From Candidatus Stercoripulliclostridium pullicola (GTDB lineage Bacteria > Bacillota > Clostridia > Christensenellales > DTU072): a DNA stretch of 29,027 bases. Shown here in pieces: positions 19,201-26,569 of the stretch. The position numbers were made by a program, and so were the translations under genes. Under the pieces are notes generated by a model. The model was not told the origin of the DNA and searched no databases. It saw only the letters and a list, made by a program, of their open reading frames with translations. Location of the stretch: the NCBI GenBank assembly GCA_017694145.1, contig JADINF010000041.1, positions 1 to 29,027 on the forward strand. The letters are read 5' to 3'. How positions within the stretch are numbered: position 1 is the stretch's first letter; every line of letters starts with the position of its first letter.

Positions 19201-19920
19201 GTCGGAAGTATTGTTATCGAAATTGCGTTGAATGACAAGTCCCGTCGGATCGAGAGCTCCCTCGTTCTCTTCGGCGGTCTTGACGAAATAGCTGTTGATG
19301 GAAGGCTCCGAAACAATGTCGACGGAAATTACCGTCTTCGCGACCACTTCTATCTCGAGAGCCACCGAATAACCCGAATAGTCGATGAAAATGTCGTGCG
19401 TGCCGGGGGCGAGATCGGGGCTGTAGCCGCGCACCATGACGTCGGTTATCTGCGAAACGGTGACCGTTCTGCCGTTCTGATAAGTGACTTTGAGCGAAAT
19501 ACCCGCGAGATTGAGTTCGCTGCCCTGCACGACGCTGATAGTTTCGGAATTATCGACTATGTCTATGCGGCTCACGGCGAGCTCTTTGACGCTGACTTCG
19601 ACCGTGGCGGAATGTCCCTCGTAGGAAACCGTGATCATCTGCTTACCCGTAGCGAGCTTATTGTAACCGGAAATCATATCGGCGGTGATGTCCACTACGG
19701 AAGAACCGCCTTTACGCACGACGAGCAAAGTAGCGCCTTCGAGGTCGAGCTCGTCGCCGTAGAAAACTTCGCCGGAAGCGAACGGGAACGAATTGATACG
19801 CACGGACAAAATGTCGCTTGCCGTACTCGACGTATCGGTCCCGCTGCAAGCCGTAAGCAACACGACCGCCATACACAAAACGAGTATTATGAAAATTACA
19901 GGACGTACGAATTTCCGCAT
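16249..19920 (-). CDS. Ig-like repeat surface lipoprotein
   Basis: A 1223-aa protein with a lipoprotein signal peptide (basic MRKFVRP, hydrophobic core, lipobox LTAC; Cys25). Ten Big_3-like repeats of about 85-110 aa follow, starting for example at ILSVRINS, VSRIDIVD, VISVDIVS, VVSVEVTR and LVSIEVYS. The last roughly 230 residues hold MBG-type units (NYTKEYGEADPELTYD) and a final EYTGSEI...GTYTVRIS domain. There is no enzyme or lectin domain and no C-terminal anchor. It shares repeat type with the giant lipoprotein on the left but is separately encoded. It has its own promoter (19951-19979) and appears to be the first gene of the aminotransferase/aldolase/symporter unit, which suggests a surface-capture or spacer role tied to the same substrate. 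The start has a GGAG site. Confidence 0.9.
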   Translation of the reverse strand: MRKFVRPVIFIILVLCMAVVLLTACSGTDTSSTASDILSVRINSFPFASGEVFYGDELDLEGATLLVVRKGGSSVVDITADMISGYNKLATGKQMITVSYEGHSATVEVSVKELAVSRIDIVDNSETISVVQGSELNLAGISLKVTYQNGRTVTVSQITDVMVRGYSPDLAPGTHDIFIDYSGYSVALEIEVVAKTVISVDIVSEPSINSYFVKTAEENEGALDPTGLVIQRNFDNNTSDTLVYSAGDEDFVFEYDFTRANAYSQVVMYYRGCYESFNVKVLEPQCSRVQITKYPVPVGIHLDPDHVSDLNSLIQGDKIDWSTGAATVYFNDGTQIDDIPLSDLVFGVFVDRFDQSGYIENKEDYIFNEVGTHTVYVRYGNYDIPSEIGVTVVAKEPYSLILADSRLQDGGTGEDGSVTLEREFIEGTRFDTGYLRYNIRYDNGTYEYPADDVSAWASINADMLADEANNSLTLSVAYTDAEGYQSVIFEVNGVQNRFRVKVVAKLAEKLVLTAPYKNYYAISSSLDLTGSALYAEFNDNSVELLKPIPAELITLKNADGVVTEALNSVGTYTATVTYYGSERTFTFEVVSASEAVTSVAFNAMDADSVYYYDTYASIFNSGLTVTVVKGSDSYTLPVTEDLVLSSDPDAVGYQEILFRYEGYTFTLKANVGGRNVVSVEVTRAPDKLVYVPGVDKSLDLTGLQVTRIFNDNTYGQVSSFSSSYWSFTGYDLTSEGVQSVEVAYAIDGRTFVTSFEIIVSSAEIVSVEFDEAYNADALVNLDGKNVYYVTYRDDLNTTYEYRDEIADVSHIDELALTVRYADGKTEHLPLRAANVSYDKNVTVSTDGNYYIQSVQINFGGFTDTMYLCVVKRTLVSIEVYSAPDLLIYAEGQQLVPDGGYIRRIYDNGDTDVVPMTSGLVAISGYTSDPFANIQGGTSKTQEVTVTYASFSTSFTVTSYRKLTSAPVLNNTSFFYGKTSDPIITFNTEVEGFVKPETYTEYFVDGEWTTTTPKYPGIYAMRVIVNENEYYKAMVWEGYEYTVKVAVIVITVENYTKEYGEADPELTYDIADGELVPGDVIEVVLSRAPGEDVGTYAITAALTDSGFNQNALYKLTYDKASLIITPKQVGYDATGKPIGVQFGMPDNYHNGVIEYTGSEIRAISAMYSDNLGNVIIDAEDIEYYDASGDLMTTLPKEKGTYTVRISDNYAFAEGAVNSITFVIS

Positions 19921-19950
19921 TGCGTTCTCCGGGGCGTAATAATTGATTAA

Positions 19951-19979
19951 ATTATAAATTAAAAGTTTCGAATATGCAA
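19951..19979 (-). promoter_or_regulatory. Sigma-A-like promoter of the lipoprotein/aldolase unit
   Basis: A perfect TATAAT -10 (19951-19956) lies 17 bases from a weaker TTGCAT -35 (19974-19979), about 30 bases upstream of the lipoprotein start and just after the preceding terminator. The surrounding AT-rich stretch also fits a promoter. Confidence 0.7.
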
Positions 19980-20010
19980 TACTTTATTTAAGAAATATGC
20001 GGGCGCGCGT

Positions 20011-20054
20011 AAAAAAATGCGCTCGCGCTACGTTATATACGTGTGCGCGGGCGC
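20011..20054 (-). terminator. Intrinsic terminator after the glycosidase gene
   Basis: On the minus strand TGCGCCCGCGC pairs with GCGCGAGCGCA with one mismatch, with a further short ACGT pairing in the loop, followed by seven T. It is about 25 bases after the stop at 20081 and closes the glycan-degradation unit. Confidence 0.8.
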
Positions 20055-20080
20055 AAATTTTACCGTTAATTAACCTCGAG

Positions 20081-22000
20081 TCAACCGAAGAAGCGTCCGT
20101 CGGGATAACTTAACACGAAAGCTCCCACGCTCGACCACGACTGCAGGAGCGAACCGTCCGCGTGCGGCGGCGCGTAAAATTCGACGGGCGTGAAGTTGTT
20201 TTTCATAACGTTGTATTCGAACCAGCGGGTAAGCGGATACTTATAATCCATACCGTACATGAGTTTCGCGTAAGCGTAAGCCGCAGACCAATACGGCCAG
20301 TCGCCGCCGTTATGATAATAATAAGGCAGGCTGGATTTGAGCACCACGGAGCGGTTGTCCTTGTAGAAAGGATATACCGAGAGCACGCCGAAATCCCCCG
20401 CTTTCTGTTCCTTGTTGTTGCGGGACTCGAGCAAACTCTCCATTTTCGAAAGCATCGAGCGCGCCCTGTCCTCGGGAGCGAGTCCGAACAATACAGTTAT
20501 GACCGTATCTACCGAAAGATTGTCCTCGGTAAACGTTTCGTTTTTATAGTTGACGTAATATCCGAGTTCTGTATCCCAAAGTATATCGTTGATGGCTTTA
20601 CGTACCTTTTCGTATTTCGCCAGGTAATCGGCGGAAGCGGCGTCGTTTCTCCCTTTGAGCATCACGCTCAAAGCGTAAAGAGCGCGGGCATAGAACGCTT
20701 CGTCGTAAGTGCAATATCCGCTGCGGAACACGTTGTCGCACCAATCTCGGCGGTTATATTCGCCGCCTTTGTAAAGGAGCCCCGTTCCGTCGGCGTACTC
20801 GGACAATTTGTCCACCACTTTCACGGCGGCGTCGAGAATCGTACCGCCGCGCCACGGCTCGTCGAGTATGGTTTCGTCGCCCGAAGCGCGCACGTAGTCG
20901 TAGAGCATCGCCGCGAAGCACGAAGGGCTGTCATAGTGGTTGCCCCACCAGTTCTTGAAATTGTATTTGACTGCCGAAGGGCATTTGCCGTCCTTGTCTA
21001 TTCCCGTCGCGAGCGTGATTATTTCGTTTCTGACGAGGTCGGGACGGTACGGCAACACGCTCAATACCGTCCAGTAACCGTCGCGGAAATACGTTCTCGC
21101 GGGCGACTGATACACTATGCCGGCGAGGAAACCGCGGAATCTGCCGACCTCTTTGTACATCGTGAGCGAACAATTATACAGGCTTTTGAAGTAGGCTTCT
21201 AGGAATTCGTCGCCCTTGCACGCTTCGGGGCAGGGAAGCTCCGCTATGTATTTCTCCGCCGCTTTTTTATGTTCGTCGAAATTGCGGTAACATTCCGCCA
21301 CATCGGTATAACTGAAATCCTTTTTCGTACCCGCGCTCAACACTATGCGCATCCTGCGCGTTTCACCCGCGGGTACTTCGAGAGTCGCCGCGAACTGGTT
21401 GGTATAAAGATGATTGGTTTCTAAAGGCTCGCAGGGATTTCCGACGGCGAAATCGAAATAAAAATTCTCGATAACGGTATTCTTTATCGTAGTGAATCCG
21501 TCGTACACGGTATTCTTGCGATGTCCTTTAATCTCGGAACCCAGCGTGCCGAAAATAAGTCGCATAAGATTGCGGAAGGTAAATCTCGTCAAGAAAAAGT
21601 TCTTCATCCACGAAGTAATATTCAGCCCGAAATTGACGACTTTTTCGAATTTAACGTCCTTTTTCGCGGTTATTTCGTATTCCTCGAAGAGCGCGTTGGT
21701 TGTGCCGTCGGCAAACTGTGTGATCTTAAGTTTAGCGTCCTCCGTTTCGGTTTCGGTTATCTGCGTGCGCCCTATCATTGTCACCGTTTTGGGCGTGTAC
21801 AGATCGAATACTTTACCGTTGAAAGCAAGCTGACTGTAATAGCATTCGATGAAATCCCATTTGTTGATAACGGCGTATTTGGATATTGCCCCCGTTCCGT
21901 CGAACTGCGCCGTCAACAAATTGTTGGAAATATCGTACAACGCTTTCTTATGGAAGGCGTCGGAGTACACTATCGCGCCGTTTTTATAGGTTACGGACAT
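20081..22000 (-). CDS. Cytoplasmic (alpha/alpha)6-barrel glycoside hydrolase
   Basis: I choose ATG 22000 (MSVTYKNG), which follows GGAGGAG at the right distance; the longer frame adds 35 arginine/serine-rich residues inside the upstream gene. The 639-aa product has an N-terminal beta-rich half (about 1-250), then a helical half typical of six-hairpin glycosidases: RTYFRDGYWTVLSVLPYRPD, a SPSCFAAMLYDYVRASGDE hairpin, DWCDN, TYDEAFYARALYALS and VDTVITVLFGLAPEDRA. This resembles glycogen-debranching/GH63/GH37-type barrels, but I cannot fix the family or the acid/base residues. There is no signal peptide. The start overlaps the oxidoreductase gene by 17 bases. The terminal position and neighbours suggest removal of a sugar from an imported oligosaccharide. 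Confidence 0.75.
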   Translation of the reverse strand: MSVTYKNGAIVYSDAFHKKALYDISNNLLTAQFDGTGAISKYAVINKWDFIECYYSQLAFNGKVFDLYTPKTVTMIGRTQITETETEDAKLKITQFADGTTNALFEEYEITAKKDVKFEKVVNFGLNITSWMKNFFLTRFTFRNLMRLIFGTLGSEIKGHRKNTVYDGFTTIKNTVIENFYFDFAVGNPCEPLETNHLYTNQFAATLEVPAGETRRMRIVLSAGTKKDFSYTDVAECYRNFDEHKKAAEKYIAELPCPEACKGDEFLEAYFKSLYNCSLTMYKEVGRFRGFLAGIVYQSPARTYFRDGYWTVLSVLPYRPDLVRNEIITLATGIDKDGKCPSAVKYNFKNWWGNHYDSPSCFAAMLYDYVRASGDETILDEPWRGGTILDAAVKVVDKLSEYADGTGLLYKGGEYNRRDWCDNVFRSGYCTYDEAFYARALYALSVMLKGRNDAASADYLAKYEKVRKAINDILWDTELGYYVNYKNETFTEDNLSVDTVITVLFGLAPEDRARSMLSKMESLLESRNNKEQKAGDFGVLSVYPFYKDNRSVVLKSSLPYYYHNGGDWPYWSAAYAYAKLMYGMDYKYPLTRWFEYNVMKNNFTPVEFYAPPHADGSLLQSWSSVGAFVLSYPDGRFFG

Positions 22001-23126
22001 GTTTTTTCTCCTCCATTTTGAGTTTCTCGAACAGTTCGTCGTATTCGCCCGCGTCGACGGGGAATTTGACTTCTTTACCCGAATATGCCGAAAGATATAC
22101 CGCATTGATGAATTCGAGCGCGCGCACTCCTTCCCTTCCGTACGCTGTCGGCTCGGCTGCCTTGCCGTTCAGAACGTCCGCAAAACGTTTCACCACGCGC
22201 AGCTGCTGACCGTAAACGAGATCGGTAAGTTTCCTTATCGCGCCGTACGTTACCCGCGTTTTCTTTACGCGGGTGCTGCCGTAACCTTTGGTCACCGTAG
22301 CGTTTATCTCGCGCTCCGATTTCTCGTATGCGATATATAACATTTTGTGTTTGTCTATAACTATTTTGCCTTTATCGCCCGCAATCTCCAGACGGTTAGT
22401 GCCGCGCGGCTCGTGCCCCGAAGCGACGAATTCGCCCGTAGCGCCTCCGGGATACTTCATTATCACCGCGACGTCGTTCTCGACGGTAATGTTGCGGTTT
22501 ACCGTTTTGGCAACCGCTATGAGCGATTCGGGCAACCCCACCAACCACTGCAATACGTCCAGTTGGTGTACGCATTGATTTATGAGAAGTCCGCCGCCTT
22601 CGCCGTTCCAGCTCGCTCTCCAGCCGCCCATATCGTAATAAAACTGCGAACGGTACCAGTCCGTAACGATGAGAGTAACCCTCCTCAATTCGCCGAGCGC
22701 GCCTTTATCCATGAGCTTTTTTGCGTAAGCGTACATACGGTTGGTGCGCTGATTGTACATTATCGCGTACAGCACGTCGGAATGTTTCTCGGCGACCTCG
22801 TTCATTCTGCGCGCCTCTCCCACAGTGACGGTCTGCGGCTTCTCGGACAAAACGTTGATGCCGCGGGTAATGCAATACTCCGCTATCTCGGTATGCGAAT
22901 AATGCGGAGTGGCGATTATAGCGGCGTTTACGCCCGACTTCTCCGCCGCCTCGCGGTAATCCGAATAAACCTCCACGTCGGGATGAGCCGCTTTGAAAGC
23001 CGCACGCACGTCGGCGTCCGTGTCGCATACCGCTTTAAGCCTCGCTCCGCGCACTCTGCCCGCCGCAAGATTTTTAGCGTGTATACCGCCCATCCTGCCT
23101 ATACCTATAACGAGGAAATCCGTCAT
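21984..23126 (-). CDS. Gfo/Idh/MocA-family NAD(P)-dependent oxidoreductase
   Basis: 380 aa. The N-terminal Rossmann fold carries GIGRMGGIHAKN (8-19), the dinucleotide-binding turn. VLSEKPQTV contains the family's EKP motif (Glu95-Lys96-Pro97), with Lys96 catalytic. The C-terminal alpha/beta domain has GGGLLINQCVHQLDVLQWL, where His187 and Asp190 sit at the usual active-site position. The family oxidises or reduces sugars, inositols and sugar nucleotides at a hydroxyl, and some members act in oxidation-elimination glycosidase cycles. Its start overlaps the GDPD-like gene by 4 bases (ATGA), and its end overlaps the glycosidase gene, so translation is probably coupled. The tail is lysine-rich. 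The substrate is unknown. Confidence 0.92.
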   Translation of the reverse strand: MTDFLVIGIGRMGGIHAKNLAAGRVRGARLKAVCDTDADVRAAFKAAHPDVEVYSDYREAAEKSGVNAAIIATPHYSHTEIAEYCITRGINVLSEKPQTVTVGEARRMNEVAEKHSDVLYAIMYNQRTNRMYAYAKKLMDKGALGELRRVTLIVTDWYRSQFYYDMGGWRASWNGEGGGLLINQCVHQLDVLQWLVGLPESLIAVAKTVNRNITVENDVAVIMKYPGGATGEFVASGHEPRGTNRLEIAGDKGKIVIDKHKMLYIAYEKSEREINATVTKGYGSTRVKKTRVTYGAIRKLTDLVYGQQLRVVKRFADVLNGKAAEPTAYGREGVRALEFINAVYLSAYSGKEVKFPVDAGEYDELFEKLKMEEKKHVRNL

Positions 23127-23758
23127 ACCCTCTTCTCAGTGAATTCAAGCGCCTTGTCGGGCTTATTCGTCGTAACGTTGTCGTAACCTTTATTGACTAT
23201 TTTCCTGAGTTCGTCTTCGTCGTCCACTGTATAAACGGAAAGTCCCATTCCTGCGGCGACTATGGCGTCGCGCAGGCTTTCGGGGGTGAAACGGTAATTG
23301 ACGTTAAGACCTCTTATACGCGGCGACGCGAAGGAATCCAGATATTTTTTGATCTGCTCCAGATTTTCTTCTTTAAGCGAAAAAGGATAGAAGCCGTTAT
23401 TCATATAAGCTTCGCACCCTCCGAGAGAAGCTATCTCCTCCCCTTTGACCGAACCCGTGAAATATACGTATTGCGTGGCGTTCATGTCGGCGGCAAGTTT
23501 CGCTACCGGAGCCACGAGTCCGCCCCTTTTCACGTCGCAATTCACTTTGAGACGGTGCTCTTTGCAATACTCGAAGACGTATTCGAGAGGTATTCTTTTC
23601 GATTTGAAAAGCGGCACGATTATATGCCCGAGATAAAGTTTGCCCCCGAGACTGCGTATGTCCACCTCGATAGCGTCCATACCGCAGTCGGCGACTGCTT
23701 CGAAATATTCGTAACTGTTGCGTTCGGTGTTCAGCGATCCGCCGTGAGCTGTGATCAT
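23123..23758 (-). CDS. Glycerophosphodiester phosphodiesterase-like protein (GDPD)
   Basis: 211 aa, a TIM-barrel GDPD without signal peptide, and shorter than the typical 230-250 aa. Visible elements are AHGG (His5) where the family has HRG, ERNS for the PENT motif, EVDI (Glu31, Asp33), His45, NCDVK (73-77) and the C-terminal VYTVDDEDELRKIVNKGYD followed by TNKPD, a strong family signature. The arginine after the first His, which binds phosphate in the family, is Gly6. So the metal site looks kept while the phosphate grip is altered. Members hydrolyse glycerophosphodiesters or other phosphodiesters, including teichoic-acid-type polymers. The ribosome site GGAGGAG is clear, the gap to the PHP gene is 13 bases, and the 3' end overlaps the oxidoreductase gene by 4. 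Confidence 0.82.
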   Translation of the reverse strand: MITAHGGSLNTERNSYEYFEAVADCGMDAIEVDIRSLGGKLYLGHIIVPLFKSKRIPLEYVFEYCKEHRLKVNCDVKRGGLVAPVAKLAADMNATQYVYFTGSVKGEEIASLGGCEAYMNNGFYPFSLKEENLEQIKKYLDSFASPRIRGLNVNYRFTPESLRDAIVAAGMGLSVYTVDDEDELRKIVNKGYDNVTTNKPDKALEFTEKRV

Positions 23759-23771
23759 TCTCTCCTCCGTG

Positions 23772-24461
23772 TTACGCCCGCCAAGGCGTTTCGATTATCG
23801 TATTGCCGTTCCGGTCCGCTACCGCTGTACGACCGGAACGTATGGCTTCGAGCGCGTTTGCGGCATTAAGGGTTCCCGAAATACCGAGTAACGTGACCCC
23901 GTAACCGACGTCCGACGAAGGACCGTGCCAGTCCCTGCCGTAAAGCGCGGCTAATTTCTTACCCGCCGCCGTAAGTCTTGCGTATTCCGCATATGACCTG
24001 CGGTTCGTGGGATCGGCAAGCAGTCCGGAATAGACCTCGTAGCCCGTAAGCACGTCGAATATTTCTTCCGGAAACTCCGATCTGCCGCCCGTGCAGACGG
24101 GATACCCTACGCGGTAAGGGTGCGCCAGCACCGCCGCGTCGCCCAGCATAACGGCGCGCGCTACCTTATCGGCAGCGTTTTTCGGCGTCACGCTTCGCCA
24201 GTCGATATCGGAGCGTCCTCCGAGCACGGTTATATGCCCGTAAAAGGTAGTCCACTCCGTCCCGGGTATCACAGCGATACCGAATTCCTCGCCTGCGCGC
24301 AACGCTTCGGCGTTGCCCGTAGCCGTATTGTGATCGGTAAGCGCAATCCCTTTCAGTCCGCGTTCCGCCGCCGCTTTGACCAGTTCGCGCGGAGTGAACG
24401 CGCCGTCGCTGTGTACCGTATGACAATGCAATTCGAAGGGATAATATATTATTTCGCTCAT
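23772..24461 (-). CDS. PHP-domain metallohydrolase (CehA/McbA-like catalytic half)
   Basis: The start at ATG 24461 (MSEIIYYPF) overlaps the previous stop in an ATGA junction; the longer open frame is arginine/glycine-rich and lies inside the upstream gene. The 229-aa product shows PHP metal-site motifs in order: ELHCHTVHSDG (His12, His14, Asp19), ALTDHNT, GTEWT, LAHPYR and GRDWHG. The family uses two or three metal ions to hydrolyse phosphoesters or related bonds. The preceding small gene resembles the N-terminal beta domain that is fused to this domain in CehA/McbA proteins, so the pair probably forms one functional enzyme. The GDPD-like gene next door makes a phosphoester substrate plausible. 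Confidence 0.88.
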   Translation of the reverse strand: MSEIIYYPFELHCHTVHSDGAFTPRELVKAAAERGLKGIALTDHNTATGNAEALRAGEEFGIAVIPGTEWTTFYGHITVLGGRSDIDWRSVTPKNAADKVARAVMLGDAAVLAHPYRVGYPVCTGGRSEFPEEIFDVLTGYEVYSGLLADPTNRRSYAEYARLTAAGKKLAALYGRDWHGPSSDVGYGVTLLGISGTLNAANALEAIRSGRTAVADRNGNTIIETPWRA

Positions 24462-24904
24462 TCTGCTTCGACCTCTATCGTCGCCGTCAGTTTCTCGTCC
24501 AGCACGGCGTGTGCCGATAGCACTACCGCCCATTCGCCCTTTTCGACGGCTGTCGGCGTGAAGCCGGGACTCGCGCTCGCAGCGGTAACGTAATATTCCG
24601 CATCCGGCGCGTGTCTGTGCGCCGTACCCACGAGCTTGCCCTCTCTTTCTAGCGACAGCGTAAGGTGGTTGTTGAGCGGCAATTCCGCTTCGATATCGGC
24701 GCAGGAAGGCTCCGCTCCCTCCGGGTATGACGCCGAGAACGCCGCGCGCGCAAGCGCGTAAGAGTCGTCCCCCTCATACCGCTTCGGAGAATACGAGTAC
24801 CTGACCGTCAGTTTCTCCGCGTCGCGGAGATGCCGAAACGGATATTTCAGGTGCTTATGCAGATCGTCGCGCGTAACGGCGACTTCCGCAGAAAATATTT
24901 TCAT
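24458..24904 (-). CDS. Small beta-domain protein, like the N-terminal part of CehA/McbA hydrolases
   Basis: 148 aa, no signal peptide and no membrane segment. The N-terminus (KIFSAEVAVTRDDLHKHLKY, then FRHL and LTVRYSYSPK) and the C-terminus (SASPGFTPTAVEKGEWAVVL) match my recollection of the accessory domain in front of CehA/McbA PHP hydrolases, where an ATPGY-x-PG-x-x-x-G-x-W-x-V-x-L segment is typical. Here the domain is a separate gene ending in an ATGA overlap with the PHP gene, and its start is one base after the GH20 stop. The role in that family is poorly known; substrate positioning or oligomer formation is a guess. On sequence alone it would be a hypothetical protein. Confidence 0.6.
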   Translation of the reverse strand: MKIFSAEVAVTRDDLHKHLKYPFRHLRDAEKLTVRYSYSPKRYEGDDSYALARAAFSASYPEGAEPSCADIEAELPLNNHLTLSLEREGKLVGTAHRHAPDAEYYVTAASASPGFTPTAVEKGEWAVVLSAHAVLDEKLTATIEVEAE

Positions 24905-24905
24905 A

Positions 24906-26531
24906 TCACACGCGGTATCTTCTTCTCTTCTTGATCACCATCGCCCTGTTGTATTCGACATGAGCGTTTTTGTGTTGGAACGTCTTTATGATCTTGAGGC
25001 GTTTGAAAGGATTTCTGACGTTTACCATGGAAAGCGGGCAATATTCGATGCGCGCTTTCTCGAGTATCGGCATAAACTTCTTGAGTCTTGCGATAAAATC
25101 TTTGTAATTGCGTTCGGATTCCGGAGTCCACGCGACTTCGGCAAGCGCCTCCATTCTGGGGAAAAGCTGATATTCGACTCTTTCTTCCGTAGGCATCCAT
25201 TCCGTCCAAAGCGCGCCTTCCACGCCGAGGATACCGGCGGGATATGCGCCGATATTGTATTTGTCGAGTGTAAATTCGTAAGTGGTCCGCAGTGAATTCT
25301 GCGCGTAAGGCATATCGAAATAGAAAGCCTGATGCTTGCTAACTATGACGTCGCGTCCGCTCATAAGATAATTTTCCACGCGCGGATCGCGCCTGTAAGT
25401 CCAGTATTGAGCTATGACGGAATTGTCGAGTTTCTTCGCGGTGAGTATCTCGTTCCAACCGATGAGCCTTTTACCTTTACGTTTAAGATAAACGGCTATC
25501 TTGTTGTTCATATACCCTTGCAACTGCTCCTCGTTCTCAAGCCCGTATTTGCGCATCGTTTCCTGGCAATAAGGGCATTTCTTCCATTCGCCTTTGGGCG
25601 CCTCGTCCCCGCCGATATGAAAATAAGGAGCGGGGAATATCGCGGACAATTCGTCTATCACGTCGTAGATGAATCTGTAGGTGAATTCCTTGCCCGCGCA
25701 CCCTATCACGTCGCCGATCCCGTTGTTTTCCGGCGTACCGCCGTGAATGATCGGAACGTCGATATGCACGTTTCTGCAGCTTAATTCGGGATACGCCGCG
25801 ATCGCAGCGCCGAGATGCGCCGGCATGTCTATTTCGGGCACGATCATTATATTGAGCCGTGCCGCGTATGCCACGATCTCTTTGAGTTCTTTCTGTGTAT
25901 AGAATCCTTCGTGAGGAGTCTTGTCTATCGATTTGTTACCCCATGCAAGATACTGACTACCTTTGCGATAGGCTCCCACTTCGGTAAGTTTGGGATACTT
26001 CTTAATCTCTACGCGCCACCCTTCGTTATCCGTGAGATGCCAATGCAAAACGTTGAGTTTATGGAATGCCATCATGTCGAGAATTGTTTTGACCGTATCC
26101 GCTCCGTGGAAATATCGGGCTTCGTCGAACATCAGTCCGCGATATGCGTAAGCGGGTTCGTCCTTGATCACGACGGCGTGCATAGACAGCACCGTGGGCG
26201 AATCGATGAGATCCGCCATTGTAAGCTGTCTTATGGTCTGTACCGCGTAAAACGCGCCCGCTATAGCGGATGCGCGCACGACGAGGCTTTCGGTAGTGGC
26301 TTCGAGCACGTAGCCTTCGCGAGCCACGTGTCTGTCGAAAAGGAATTGTATCTGGGCTTTGCGGCTGACGACTACCTGTATACGGTAGCCGCACGCTTTC
26401 TCGACGCAGTTGAGCAGAGCGTCGCGGGCGTAAGCAAGTTGGTCGTCCGCATACACGGTGGTATCGGAATTGATCACGAATTCGCCGAATTTCTCCTCGG
26501 CATAAGCCGGTCTGGGAATAACGTTAAGCAT
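24906..26531 (-). CDS. GH20 beta-N-acetylhexosaminidase
   Basis: 541 aa. Residues about 1-120 form the GH20b accessory domain (GYVLEAT, GAFYAVQTIRQL). The catalytic TIM barrel follows: YRGLMFDEARYF (Arg131), NVLHWHLTDNEGWRVEI, VPEIDMPAHLGA (His239) and HIGGDEAPKGEW with the catalytic pair Asp309-Glu310, of which Asp holds the substrate acetamido group and Glu is the acid. WTEWMPTEERVEYQLFPRM is the barrel end. No signal peptide or lipobox is visible, so it should act on imported GlcNAc/GalNAc-terminated oligosaccharides. The C-terminal 36 residues are strongly basic (ending KKRRRYRV), which is not typical. The start has GAGG, and the gene follows citrate synthase by 38 bases with no terminator between. 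Confidence 0.93.
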   Translation of the reverse strand: MLNVIPRPAYAEEKFGEFVINSDTTVYADDQLAYARDALLNCVEKACGYRIQVVVSRKAQIQFLFDRHVAREGYVLEATTESLVVRASAIAGAFYAVQTIRQLTMADLIDSPTVLSMHAVVIKDEPAYAYRGLMFDEARYFHGADTVKTILDMMAFHKLNVLHWHLTDNEGWRVEIKKYPKLTEVGAYRKGSQYLAWGNKSIDKTPHEGFYTQKELKEIVAYAARLNIMIVPEIDMPAHLGAAIAAYPELSCRNVHIDVPIIHGGTPENNGIGDVIGCAGKEFTYRFIYDVIDELSAIFPAPYFHIGGDEAPKGEWKKCPYCQETMRKYGLENEEQLQGYMNNKIAVYLKRKGKRLIGWNEILTAKKLDNSVIAQYWTYRRDPRVENYLMSGRDVIVSKHQAFYFDMPYAQNSLRTTYEFTLDKYNIGAYPAGILGVEGALWTEWMPTEERVEYQLFPRMEALAEVAWTPESERNYKDFIARLKKFMPILEKARIEYCPLSMVNVRNPFKRLKIIKTFQHKNAHVEYNRAMVIKKRRRYRV

Positions 26532-26569
26532 ATAACCTCGTCGGATCTACAGTATCCTTAATTTTTTTG

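Noticed and set aside
22001..22105. Longer start for the glycosidase at 22105
   Set aside because: The extra 35 residues are Arg/Ser-rich, lie in the upstream gene, and the internal ATG at 22000 has a perfect GGAGGAG.
24462..24533. Longer start for the PHP hydrolase at 24533
   Set aside because: The extra residues are Arg/Gly-rich and the ATGA overlap at 24458-24461 is the usual coupling junction.
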